Shown: positions 1-5,908, numbered from the stretch's first letter. The stretch is 6,029 nt of DNA from an uncultured Steroidobacteraceae bacterium (GCA_955652625.1 CATPBM010000070.1:1-6029); one strand, 5' to 3'. The notes: generated from the letters alone by a model not told the origin. Program-made: numbers and translations.

Positions 1-985
1 ACCACTGCCCGAAGATCTGCGAGTACGTCGGCCCGCTGCTCTTTTCCTTCAGAATGGTGCCGCTCGCCGGATCGAACGGACCCGGACCGTGCCACTTGAT
101 CGGGTCGGCCTCGGCCGGAGCGTAGCCCTTGCCCTTGCGGGTGACGACGTGCAGGAACTGCGGTCCGCGGAGTTTCCTCACGTTACGCAGCGTGCTGACC
201 AGGGCCTTGGCGTCATGTCCGTCCATGGGCCCGATGTAGTTGAACCCCATCTCCTCGAACAGGGTGCCCGGCAGCACCATGCCCTTTAAATGCTCCTCCG
301 AGCGGCGCGCCAGCTCCCACACCGTGGGCATGGGCCGCAGCACTTTCTTGCCGCCCTCGCGCAGGTGCGCATACACCCGCCCGGAGAGCGCGCGCGCGAA
401 CTGATTGGAGAGCGCCCCCACGTTCTCCGAAATGGACATGTCGTTGTCGTTGAGGATCACGAGCAGGTCCGCGGGCAGGGAGCCGGCGTGATTCAGCGCC
501 TCGAACGCCATGCCGGCGGTCATGGCGCCGTCGCCGATCACGGCCACCACGCGGCGATCCTCGCCGGATCGTGCCGCCGCCACCGCCATGCCGAGCGCTG
601 CGCTGATGGAGGTGCTCGAGTGACCGACTCCGAAGGTGTCGTACTCGCTCTCCGAACGCGACGGGAAAGGCGCGAGGCCCCCGTCCTGCTTGATGGTGTG
701 CAGGCGATCGCGCCGTCCGGTGAGCACCTTGTGCGGGTACGCCTGGTGACCGACATCCCACACCAGCCGGTCGCGTGGGGTGTCGTAGACATAATGCAGG
801 GCGATCGTCAGCTCGACCGTTCCGAGACCTGCCGCGAAGTGCCCGCCGCGGGTGCTGACGCTGTGGATCAGGAATTCGCGCAGCTCGCGCGCCAGCGCCG
901 GGAGCTTGGCCACCGGCAGGCGGCGCAGGTCCGCCGGGGTTTCGATCGCGGAGAGCAGGGGGTACTTTTCCAGCGCAGCGGTCAT
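1..985 (-). CDS. dxs: 1-deoxy-D-xylulose-5-phosphate synthase, N-terminal part (cut by window edge)
   Basis: DXS condenses pyruvate with glyceraldehyde 3-phosphate, using thiamine diphosphate, in the first step of the cytosolic MEP isoprenoid pathway. About 328 residues are visible, roughly half of the usual 620-640; the rest lies left of base 1. The protein begins [17 protein letters not shown]. Visible marks are RGGHF (46-50, with the active-site His at 49), GHQAYPHK (79-86), the thiamine-binding stretch starting GDGAMTAG (151-158) and ending in ALN (163-165), and NDNDMSIS (179-186). These line up with E. coli DXS. The ATG at 985 is chosen because the family-like sequence starts directly after it; the Shine-Dalgarno sequence is weak (GGCGAG). 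It is last in the xseB-ispA-dxs operon, 46 bp after ispA, with no separate promoter seen in that gap. The identification is firm. Confidence 0.96.
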   Translation of the reverse strand, partial: MTAALEKYPLLSAIETPADLRRLPVAKLPALARELREFLIHSVSTRGGHFAAGLGTVELTIALHYVYDTPRDRLVWDVGHQAYPHKVLTGRRDRLHTIKQDGGLAPFPSRSESEYDTFGVGHSSTSISAALGMAVAAARSGEDRRVVAVIGDGAMTAGMAFEALNHAGSLPADLLVILNDNDMSISENVGALSNQFARALSGRVYAHLREGGKKVLRPMPTVWELARRSEEHLKGMVLPGTLFEEMGFNYIGPMDGHDAKALVSTLRNVRKLRGPQFLHVVTRKGKGYAPAEADPIKWHGPGPFDPASGTILKEKSSGPTYSQIFGQW

Positions 986-1031
986 CGGCTCGCCAGTGTA
1001 CACGGGCGGCCGCGCGGCCCGCGCGCAAGGC

Positions 1032-1955
1032 TCAGCTGGAGCGATCCACGACGAGCTTAGCGAGCTGTGCCAGCCCCGCGGCCCGCGCGCCCAAGGGTTC
1101 GAGGGCCGCAATTGCCGCATCGCGCAGCTCCCCGGCGCGCAGGCGCGACGCCGCAAGTCCCGCGGTGCTCGGGTACGTGGGCTTGGAGTGCGCCGCATCG
1201 GCGCCGGTAGACTTGCCGAGCACCAGCGGGTCGCCTTCGACGTCGAGAATGTCGTCCTGGATCTGGAAAGCGAGCCCGATCTCGGCGCCGAAACGCTCCA
1301 GGGCGGCGATCTCGGCGCCCTGCTGCACGCCCGCGGCGAGCGCCCCGAGGAGCACGCTGCACTGGATGAGTGCGCCGGTCTTGCGGCGGTGCATATTCTC
1401 GATGGCCGCGACCGTGAGGGTGTGACCCACCGCGGCGAGATCGACCGCCTGGCCGCCGGCCATGCCACCAGTGCCGGTTGCGCGGGCGAGCAGGCGGATC
1501 ATTGCGAGCCGTGTTTCCGCCGAGGTGCCGAGCATGGGCTCGTTCGCCAGCACGGCGAAGGCAAGCGCCTGCAACGCATCGCCCACCAGGATCGCGGTCG
1601 CTTCATCGTAGGCGCGATGACAGGTCGCGCGGCCGCGCCGCAGATCGTCATCGTCCATGGCCGGCAAGTCATCGTGCACCAGGCTGTAGACGTGGATCAG
1701 CTCGACGGCGGCGGCGGGAGCGTCCAGTCGCGCGAGCGGGGCACCGAGGGACTCGCCGGTGAGATACACCAGCGTCGGCCGCAGCCGCTTGCCCGCGCCC
1801 AGCACGCTGTAGCGCATCGCATCGCGCAAACGCTCCGTGCCCGGATCGGGCAGGGTGAGCGCGGCATCGAGCACGCTCTCGATGCGTGCCTGGCAGGACG
1901 CAACGCGCGCGAGGAAATCGGCGGACGCTGTCCCGTCCGTGAGCCGCGCGCTCAT
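1032..1955 (-). CDS. ispA: (2E,6E)-farnesyl diphosphate synthase (short-chain polyprenyl synthase)
   Basis: This cytosolic, Mg-dependent enzyme joins isopentenyl diphosphate to dimethylallyl and then geranyl diphosphate, giving farnesyl diphosphate for quinones and undecaprenyl carrier lipid. The product is 307 residues, close to the 299 of E. coli IspA. GKRLRP (55-60) is the substrate-binding motif. The first aspartate-rich motif is [14 protein letters not shown] (95-108), and the second is DDILD (234-238) preceded by FQIQ. Tyr and Ser at positions -5 and -4 before the first motif match E. coli IspA, which supports a farnesyl (C15) product over a longer chain. KPTYP (258-262) is also family-typical. 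The start codon overlaps the xseB stop as TGATG, so translation is probably coupled. A geranylgeranyl synthase of the same family is the main alternative. Confidence 0.95.
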   Translation of the reverse strand: MSARLTDGTASADFLARVASCQARIESVLDAALTLPDPGTERLRDAMRYSVLGAGKRLRPTLVYLTGESLGAPLARLDAPAAAVELIHVYSLVHDDLPAMDDDDLRRGRATCHRAYDEATAILVGDALQALAFAVLANEPMLGTSAETRLAMIRLLARATGTGGMAGGQAVDLAAVGHTLTVAAIENMHRRKTGALIQCSVLLGALAAGVQQGAEIAALERFGAEIGLAFQIQDDILDVEGDPLVLGKSTGADAAHSKPTYPSTAGLAASRLRAGELRDAAIAALEPLGARAAGLAQLAKLVVDRSS

Positions 1956-2224
1956 CAGCCCTGGTCCGGGGTCCCGGCCGCAGGCTCCTCGTCGGACTCC
2001 TCGAAAGGTTCGGTCGTGGGCTGACCGCTGCGCCTGAGGAGAATCTCGACCTTCTGCTGTGCCGCCTGGAGCGAGGTCTGGCAGTGCCGGGTGAGCGCGA
2101 CGCCGCGCTCAAAGACCTTCAGCGCCTCATCGAGGGGCAGGTCGCCGCGCTCGAGGCGCTCGACCAGGCTCTCAAGCTCGGCGAGTGCCTGCTCGAAATC
2201 CAAAGGCTTGCTGGTGCGCGACAA
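1955..2224 (-). CDS. xseB: Exodeoxyribonuclease VII small subunit (TTG start proposed)
   Basis: XseB is the small helical subunit that binds several-fold to XseA to form exonuclease VII, which degrades single-stranded DNA. The core DFEQALAELESLVERLERGD (9-28), followed by LPLDEALKVFERGV (29-42), matches the E. coli protein closely. The tail is acidic and probably disordered. No ATG is available in a suitable place. An upstream TTG at 2269 would add 15 residues (MRAPAPPLPLR...), but it lies at or before the predicted transcription start and has no Shine-Dalgarno sequence. The TTG at 2224 gives 89 residues, near the family norm of about 80. It has GAGGGA 10 nt upstream and AGGA closer in, so I prefer it. 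The stop overlaps the ispA start. The gene leads the operon that supplies isoprenoid precursors, as in E. coli. Confidence 0.88.
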   Translation of the reverse strand: MSRTSKPLDFEQALAELESLVERLERGDLPLDEALKVFERGVALTRHCQTSLQAAQQKVEILLRRSGQPTTEPFEESDEEPAAGTPDQG

Positions 2225-2270
2225 GTTCCTGCGGTCCCTCAGCGGCAGCGGTGGGGCGGGAGCGCGCAAC

Positions 2271-2298
2271 GTTACACAGCGTGCAGCCGCAGGGTCAA
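2271..2298 (-). promoter_or_regulatory. Predicted sigma70 promoter of xseB-ispA-dxs
   Basis: Read on the minus strand, TTGACC (2298-2293) is a 5/6 match to the -35 consensus and TGTAAC (2276-2271) a 4/6 match to the -10, with a 16-bp spacer. Transcription would begin near 2264, leaving a leader of about 40 nt before the TTG at 2224. That placement argues against the longer xseB reading from 2269. This is prediction by eye only. Confidence 0.55.
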
Positions 2299-2310
2299 CG
2301 CGTGGTTGAC
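2294..2310. repeat. Inverted repeat joining the two divergent -35 boxes
   Basis: GTCAAC (2294-2299) and GTTGAC (2305-2310) are perfect inverted copies separated by GCGTG. Each arm contains most of a -35 hexamer, one for xseB on the minus strand and one for rubrerythrin on the plus strand. The repeat may simply result from two back-to-back -35 boxes. It could also be bound by a dimeric regulator. The symmetry is directly visible; any function is inference. Confidence 0.6.
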
Positions 2311-2335
2311 GTGAAACGCACCGCGGCGATAGAGT
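2306..2335 (+). promoter_or_regulatory. Predicted sigma70 promoter of the rubrerythrin cassette
   Basis: TTGACG (2306-2311) is a 5/6 match to the -35 consensus and TAGAGT (2330-2335) a 4/6 match to the -10, with an 18-bp spacer. GATAGA at 2328, with a 16-bp spacer, is an alternative -10. Transcription would start near 2342, placing the palindrome at 2349-2363 just downstream. The -35 boxes of this promoter and the xseB promoter are only 7 bp apart, so two RNA polymerases could hardly bind together. Confidence 0.5.
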
Positions 2336-2348
2336 CCCGACCTTCGCA

Positions 2349-2363
2349 TTAGACCAAGTCTAA
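2349..2363. promoter_or_regulatory. 15-bp palindrome, candidate operator before rubrerythrin
   Basis: TTAGAC-CAA-GTCTAA is a perfect inverted repeat with 6-bp arms and a 3-bp centre, AT-rich against a GC-rich background. It lies between the predicted transcription start and the Shine-Dalgarno sequence, where a repressor would block expression. Its 6-3-6 geometry and TTAGA...TCTAA ends resemble the Irr-type box TTTAGAA-N3-TTCTAAA of the Fur superfamily, but the inner bases differ and Irr is mainly alphaproteobacterial. An Rrf2-type site is another option. In RNA the same arms could form a hairpin beside the ribosome binding site. The regulator is unknown. Confidence 0.55.
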
Positions 2364-2365
2364 GT

Positions 2366-2371
2366 GAGGAG
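2366..2371 (+). promoter_or_regulatory. Ribosome binding site fixing the rubrerythrin start
   Basis: GAGGAG sits 4 nt before the ATG at 2376 and is a strong Shine-Dalgarno sequence. It decides the start: a GTG at 2364 is in frame but would put this site inside the coding sequence. Confidence 0.85.
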
Positions 2372-2375
2372 AGTC

Positions 2376-2789
2376 ATGAATCTCAAAGGCAGCAAGACGG
2401 AAAAGAATCTCAAGGATGCGTTCGCCGGGGAATCGCAGGCCAACCGCCGTTATCTGTACTTCGCGGCCAAGGCCGATGTGGAAGGCCTGAACGACGTGTC
2501 TGCGGTGTTCCGCTCCACGGCCGAGGGCGAGACCGGTCACGCGCACGGACATCTCGAATACCTCGAGGCCGTAGGCGATCCGGCAACGGGTCTGCCCATC
2601 GGTGAAACCAAGCTCAATCTCAAGGCGGCGATCGCCGGGGAAACCCACGAGTACACCGACATGTACCCCGGCATGGCGAAGGCTGCGCGCGAGGAAGGCT
2701 TCGGGGAAATCGCCGATTGGTTCGAGACGCTCGCCAAGGCGGAGCGCTCGCACGCCAATCGCTTCCAGAAAGCCCTGGACGGGATCTGA
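2376..2789 (+). CDS. Rubrerythrin, diiron domain only (no rubredoxin domain)
   Basis: This is a cytosolic ferritin-like four-helix protein of the rubrerythrin family, whose diiron centre reduces hydrogen peroxide to water in characterised members. The product is 137 residues. Candidate iron ligands are E19, E52, H55, E89, E92, E123 and H126, matching in order and spacing E20, E53, H56, E94, E97, E127 and H130 of Desulfovibrio vulgaris rubrerythrin. The family sequence [10 protein letters not shown] (17-26) is clear. The protein ends at ...[11 protein letters not shown], with no cysteine anywhere, so the usual C-terminal rubredoxin [FeCys4] domain is absent and electrons must come from another protein. 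It leads a cassette with an Fe-S oxidoreductase and a DUF3501 gene. A palindrome precedes the ribosome binding site, suggesting regulation by iron or peroxide. Peroxidase activity is inferred; an iron-handling role is possible. Confidence 0.93.
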   Translation: MNLKGSKTEKNLKDAFAGESQANRRYLYFAAKADVEGLNDVSAVFRSTAEGETGHAHGHLEYLEAVGDPATGLPIGETKLNLKAAIAGETHEYTDMYPGMAKAAREEGFGEIADWFETLAKAERSHANRFQKALDGI

Positions 2790-2870
2790 CATCCGTCAGG
2801 TCGGCCTGGAGCCGGCGCGCGCCCGGGCAGGAGGCCGGGGCGGGGCGACGGCGCGGGTCTTGAGCCGCGC
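2790..2870 (+). other. GC-rich spacer between rubrerythrin and Fe-S oxidoreductase genes
   Basis: This 81-bp gap contains no convincing open reading frame or promoter. CGGCCT (2802-2807) can pair with AGGCCG (2832-2837), and the enclosed part holds a 10-bp palindrome, GGCGCGCGCC (2814-2823). There is no T-run, so it is not a typical intrinsic terminator. A folded spacer could make the first gene of the cassette more abundant than the next two, but this is speculative. Confidence 0.3.
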
Positions 2871-4259
2871 ATGAGCACCACGCCACCGCGCTCAGGTTCC
2901 GCCCCGGCCAGGCGCGAAGGAAGCGTGGAAGCGCCCACCCGCCACCCGATCGAGTGGCGGACCGCGGAATTCTACGACCGGGGCGCGCTCGAGAAGGAAC
3001 TCGAGCGCGTGTTCGACATCTGTCACGGCTGCCGCCGCTGCTTCAGCCTGTGTAACGCTTTCCCGACTTTGTTCGACGCCGTGGACGCGACCCCGCAAGG
3101 CGAGGTCGCGGGCGTTGATCGCAAAGTGTTCTGGGAGGTCGTGGATCACTGCTATCTGTGCGACATGTGCTTCATGACCAAGTGTCCGTATGTGCCGCCG
3201 CATCCGTGGAACGTGGACTTTCCGCATCTGATGCTGCGCGCCAAGGCGCTGCGCGTGCGCAGCGAAGGCCTGAAACTCGCCGAGCGCGTGCTCGCCGCCA
3301 CCGACGCGGTCGGCCAGCTCGCCGGCATCCCCGTGGTGGCGGAAGTGGTGAACGCAGTCAATGCCTCCACGGCCGGCCGCGTGCTGCTTGAGAAGACCCT
3401 GGGGGTCGATCGCACCGCGCCCATCCCCGAATATCACGCACGCAACGCCCGCAAACGCCTCGCCGCGCTCGGCACGGTGCAGCCGGCTGTGGGCGCCGAG
3501 GCCGCGGACAACGCACGTCCTACGGGCGACACCACCGGCAGGGTCGCCCTGTTCATCACCTGCTACGGCAACCGCAACGCGCCGGAGCTGGATGAGGATC
3601 TGGCTGCCGTCTTCAAACACAACGGCATCGAAGTGGCGCTCCTGCCCCAGGAGCGCTGCTGCGGGATGCCGCGCCTGGAGCTGGGGGACCTTGCGGGCGT
3701 AGCGAAGCTGAAGGAGTTCAACATCGCGCAGCTCGCCGCGGCGATCGATGCCGGCTACGACATCGTGGCCCCGATCCCCTCCTGCACGCTCATGTTCAAG
3801 CAGGAGCTGCCGCTCATGTACCCGGAGGACGAAGCGGTGCAGCGGGTCGCGAGCCGCATGTTCGATCCGTTCGAATACCTGATGCTGCGCCGCGCGGCGG
3901 GCCTGCTGCGTACCGACTTCAAGGCGTCGCTTGGCAAGGTGAGCTATCACGTGCCCTGTCATCTGCGGGTGCAGAACCTGGGACTCAAGACGCGCGATCT
4001 CCTGCAGCTCGTGCCCGGTACAACCATCGACACCATCGAGCGCTGCTCCGGGCACAACGGCACCTACGGCGTGAAGCAGCGTTTCCGCGCCGCATCGGTC
4101 AAGATCGGCCGCCCGGTGATGCAGCGGGTGGAAAATGCCAGGGCCGATCACTACGCGAGCGATTGCCCGATGGCGGGACATCAGATCCAAAGCGGCCTCG
4201 CGCAAGCCGGCGCGCCCGAGCACCCGCTGCGGCTGTTGCGGATCGCCTATGGCCTGTAA
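2871..4259 (+). CDS. Iron-sulfur oxidoreductase, GlpC/HdrB-like with two CCG domains
   Basis: The 462-residue product is a soluble electron-transfer protein of the GlpC/LutA/HdrB (CCG domain) group. An N-terminal ferredoxin-like region carries two [4Fe-4S] motifs: C51, C54, C57, C61 ([11 protein letters not shown]) and C94, C97, C100, C105 ([13 protein letters not shown]). The first CCG domain is complete, with C231, C263-C264 in RCCGMPR and C305 in PSC. The second has C363 (PCH), C392 in RCSGHNG where the usual second cysteine is Ser393, and C432 (DCPMAG). No signal peptide, transmembrane segment or flavin motif is evident. The first 25 or so residues look disordered. The ATG at 2871 has a poor Shine-Dalgarno sequence, so the start is less certain. 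The gene lies between rubrerythrin and DUF3501 genes, suggesting that it passes electrons to or from the rubrerythrin. The physiological donor is unknown. Confidence 0.88.
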   Translation: MSTTPPRSGSAPARREGSVEAPTRHPIEWRTAEFYDRGALEKELERVFDICHGCRRCFSLCNAFPTLFDAVDATPQGEVAGVDRKVFWEVVDHCYLCDMCFMTKCPYVPPHPWNVDFPHLMLRAKALRVRSEGLKLAERVLAATDAVGQLAGIPVVAEVVNAVNASTAGRVLLEKTLGVDRTAPIPEYHARNARKRLAALGTVQPAVGAEAADNARPTGDTTGRVALFITCYGNRNAPELDEDLAAVFKHNGIEVALLPQERCCGMPRLELGDLAGVAKLKEFNIAQLAAAIDAGYDIVAPIPSCTLMFKQELPLMYPEDEAVQRVASRMFDPFEYLMLRRAAGLLRTDFKASLGKVSYHVPCHLRVQNLGLKTRDLLQLVPGTTIDTIERCSGHNGTYGVKQRFRAASVKIGRPVMQRVENARADHYASDCPMAGHQIQSGLAQAGAPEHPLRLLRIAYGL

Positions 4260-4274
4260 GCAACGAGGCTGGGC

Positions 4275-4856
4275 ATGAAAAAACTGGCGGCGGGCGATCT
4301 CATGTCGCTCGAGCAGTACGCGCGCGAGCGGCCCACGTTCCGCGCCCGCGTGCTGCGACACAAGGCCGAGCGCAAGCTCGCCGTCGGGCCGAACGTCACC
4401 TGGTGCTTCGAGGATCGCCTCACGGTGCAGTACCAGGTGCAGGAGATGCTGCGTGTGGAGCGCATTTTCGAGCCGCAGGGGATAGCGGAGGAACTCGCCA
4501 CCTACAACCCGCTGATCCCGGACGGCGGCAACTGGAAGGTGACCCTGCTCTTGGAGTTCAACCCGGACGAACGGCCGCGTGCGCTCGCCCAGCTGAAGGG
4601 CATCGAGGACCGCTGCTGGGTGCAGGTCGCCGGGCACGGGCGCGTGTTCGCGATCGCGGACGAGGATCTGGAACGGGAGAACGAAGTGAAGACCTCTGCC
4701 GTGCACTTCCTGCGCTTCGAGCTCGAGCCCGCCATGATCGCGAGCCAGCACGCGCGAGCCGCACTCGCTGCCGGCGTCGATCACGAGCATTACCGGCACA
4801 CGGACGCCGCAGTATCCGAGCCGGTGCGCCTGGCGCTCACCTCTGACCTCGCTTAG
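4275..4856 (+). CDS. DUF3501 family protein
   Basis: This 193-residue protein starts 15 bp after the Fe-S oxidoreductase stop, with GAGG before the ATG, so the two are almost surely co-transcribed. The sequence fits what I recall of the DUF3501 family: RHKAERKLAVGP (29-40), FEDRLTVQYQVQEMLRVER (45-63), YNPLIPDGG (77-85), and KTSAVHFLRFELEP (139-152). The C-terminus is rich in acidic residues and histidines (DHEHYRH, 169-175), which could bind metal. There are two cysteines, C44 and C114. There is no signal peptide or membrane segment, so it is probably cytosolic. No biochemical function is established to my knowledge. Its repeated association with rubrerythrin and a CCG-type Fe-S protein, recalled from other proteobacterial genomes, suggests a part in the same redox or metal process. 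Confidence 0.85.
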   Translation: MKKLAAGDLMSLEQYARERPTFRARVLRHKAERKLAVGPNVTWCFEDRLTVQYQVQEMLRVERIFEPQGIAEELATYNPLIPDGGNWKVTLLLEFNPDERPRALAQLKGIEDRCWVQVAGHGRVFAIADEDLERENEVKTSAVHFLRFELEPAMIASQHARAALAAGVDHEHYRHTDAAVSEPVRLALTSDLA

Positions 4857-4891
4857 TCGAGGGCACGCGCCGCTGCGCAGCTTGGCTCGCC
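4857..4891. other. Convergent junction without a clear terminator
   Basis: The DUF3501 gene and the small secreted-protein gene converge across 35 bp. The gap contains a 10-bp palindrome, GCTGCGCAGC (4872-4881), but no T-run on either strand. I therefore do not call an intrinsic terminator. Transcripts may end by Rho or read into each other. Confidence 0.35.
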
Positions 4892-5149
4892 TCAGAGCTT
4901 CTGCACCACTACTCGACCGTTCGGATCGACGAAAACGTGATAGCGGCTGCCGTTCTGGCACGTGGCGATGTAATCGCTGTCGCCGTTACGCTTCGTGCTG
5001 ACCACCTTGTCGCAGGGCATTCCCTGCAGGGCGATCGTCGCAGTCAGATCCTTGCTGAATGCAGGATCTTCCGCCGCCGGCAGGCGTGCCGGGCCGAGTA
5101 CCATCGTGGCAATGGGAAAGAGAACGAGGGCGGATATGCGCTGGCGCAT
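4892..5149 (-). CDS. Small secreted protein with two cysteines, unknown function
   Basis: I do not recognise the family. From the ATG at 5149 the product is 85 residues. An upstream in-frame ATG at 5170, overlapping the lipoprotein stop, would add MRMTGAL, but AGGAG lies 5 nt before the 5149 ATG and inside that longer reading, so 5149 is preferred. The N-terminus MRQRISALVLFPIATMVLG is a basic then hydrophobic signal peptide, with likely cleavage near RLPA-AEDP. The mature part of about 55 residues contains two cysteines (MPCDK and ATCQNG) that could form a disulfide in the periplasm. A beta-like end, YHVFVDPNGRVVVQKL, follows. It lies 20 bp after the lipoprotein gene on the same strand, implying an operon and possibly a shared envelope role. 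Confidence 0.75.
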   Translation of the reverse strand: MRQRISALVLFPIATMVLGPARLPAAEDPAFSKDLTATIALQGMPCDKVVSTKRNGDSDYIATCQNGSRYHVFVDPNGRVVVQKL

Positions 5150-5154
5150 GAGGG

Positions 5155-5159
5155 CTCCT
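5155..5159 (-). promoter_or_regulatory. Ribosome binding site fixing the small secreted protein start
   Basis: On the minus strand AGGAG is followed by CCCTC and the ATG at 5149, which is near-ideal spacing. It selects this start over the ATG at 5170. Confidence 0.8.
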
Positions 5160-5169
5160 GTCATTCGCA

Positions 5170-5835
5170 TCAGTTTTTGGCGATTTGGGCAAACCGTCGC
5201 GGGTCCGTGAGAAGACCCCAGATTGCCTCGCGCGAGGTCGATATGGCGGTGGCGAGCGGCGGGTCGGCGTCTTGCAGAAGACTGACGACCTTGAGCAGCA
5301 GCAGTTCATACTTCTGCCGCAGCTGCGCCAGCGTGACGCGGGATTGCCCGCTGTGATACGCCTTGAATTGCGCAAGCAGGTCGTCCACCTGATTCTTGAG
5401 GGAGAGCTTGGTGAACACACCAATCGCGTGCGTGTCGCGCAGCCGCTGCTCCATCGCTGCCAGATCAAGCGTCGGTGACCCCGGCACAGCCGGCCGCACG
5501 TCTGTCGGTGGAGACGCATTGCTCGCCGCGGGCGGATTTGGTGCTGCGGAAGGAGAGGCGGCGCTGCCGGGCGGGGACACGACTGCGCGCGGCCGTTTCG
5601 CTTTCGTCTGCGCGGCTGCAGGAGCCGGGGGCGCCTCGGCCCCGGCCGTGGGTGCCGCAGAGGCTGGCGCGCTCTCGGGGCTCTGCGGGGCCTGGGGCGC
5701 CGGCGGAGCGGGCGCCGGCTGTTCCGGCGGACTGGCGGCAGGCGGCGCGGGAGCGGGGAGCGTTCGCTGGTGAGCACACCCGAGCAAACACCCGAGCAGC
5801 GCGCAGGCAGCCGCGGCTTTCCGGACGTCCTTCAT
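5170..5835 (-). CDS. Proline/alanine-rich lipoprotein with helical C-terminal domain, unknown function
   Basis: The product is 221 residues from the ATG at 5835; a TTG two codons earlier (5841) is an unlikely alternative. MKDVRKAAAACALLGCLLGC is a lipoprotein signal peptide, with lipobox LLGC at 17-20 (C20 is the expected lipidated residue; the LLGC at 13-16 is a second possibility). Residue +2 is Ala, compatible with outer-membrane sorting. Residues of about 25-117 are low-complexity Pro/Ala/Ser, probably a flexible stretch crossing the periplasm or peptidoglycan. Residues of about 120-221 are predominantly helical (for example TKLSLKNQVDDLLAQF and REAIWGLLTDP) and form the only apparent globular domain. 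I do not recognise this domain. It is divergent to parE and upstream of the small secreted protein. No good promoter was found, only an isolated TTGACC at 5870-5865. Confidence 0.82.
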   Translation of the reverse strand: MKDVRKAAAACALLGCLLGCAHQRTLPAPAPPAASPPEQPAPAPPAPQAPQSPESAPASAAPTAGAEAPPAPAAAQTKAKRPRAVVSPPGSAASPSAAPNPPAASNASPPTDVRPAVPGSPTLDLAAMEQRLRDTHAIGVFTKLSLKNQVDDLLAQFKAYHSGQSRVTLAQLRQKYELLLLKVVSLLQDADPPLATAISTSREAIWGLLTDPRRFAQIAKN

Positions 5836-5871
5836 TCGCAAAGCTCAACATCCGATGGCGGCGCGGTCAAG

Positions 5872-5880
5872 TGCTAAGAT
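5872..5880 (+). promoter_or_regulatory. Predicted extended -10 promoter of parE
   Basis: TGCTAAGAT contains the TGN extension (5872-5874) followed by TAAGAT, a 4/6 match to the -10 consensus. No good -35 lies at the proper distance, which is tolerated in extended -10 promoters. The transcript would start near 5887, giving a leader of about 50 nt, inside the GC-only inverted repeat. Confidence 0.4.
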
Positions 5881-5881
5881 C

Positions 5882-5901
5882 GCGCCGCGCCCGCGCGGCG
5901 C
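5882..5901. repeat. 9-bp GC-only inverted repeat in the parE leader region
   Basis: GCGCCGCGC (5882-5890) and GCGCGGCGC (5893-5901) are perfect inverted copies around a CC centre. The repeat overlaps the predicted parE start of transcription. It could be a protein site, a hairpin in RNA or DNA, or chance in a GC-rich gap. It has no T-run and is not placed to terminate either flanking gene. Confidence 0.55.
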
Positions 5902-5908
5902 CGCCACA

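Noticed and set aside
213..1028. 271-codon minus-strand frame overlapping dxs
   Set aside because: It is in a different frame from dxs, is Arg/Gly/Pro-rich and has no family signature; the dxs frame carries the conserved motifs.
852..2024. 390-codon plus-strand frame across dxs, ispA and xseB
   Set aside because: It is the shadow of ispA, whose active-site motifs are all intact on the other strand. No ribosome binding site or domain supports it.
4857..4891. Possible bidirectional terminator at the convergent junction
   Set aside because: Only a 10-bp palindrome is present and neither strand has a T-run, so the criteria for an intrinsic terminator are not met.
2892..4961. 689-codon open frame on the minus strand opposite the Fe-S oxidoreductase and DUF3501 genes
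   Set aside because: It is antisense to two genes with clear family motifs, its translation is rich in Arg/Ala/His without recognisable domains, and long stop-free antisense frames are common in GC-rich DNA.
5396..5773. Gly/Ala-rich plus-strand frame opposite the lipoprotein gene
   Set aside because: Its composition is explained by being the complement of the Pro/Ala-rich region; it is not a PE/PPE-type or collagen-like gene.
4986..5777. 263-codon minus-strand frame overlapping the lipoprotein gene
   Set aside because: It is an Arg/Pro/Ser-rich alternative frame with no signal peptide or domain, whereas the overlapping frame has a clear lipobox and helical domain.
5842..5870. Possible lipoprotein promoter with TTGACC at 5870-5865 on the minus strand
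   Set aside because: No acceptable -10 hexamer occurs 15-19 bp downstream, so I did not call a promoter.
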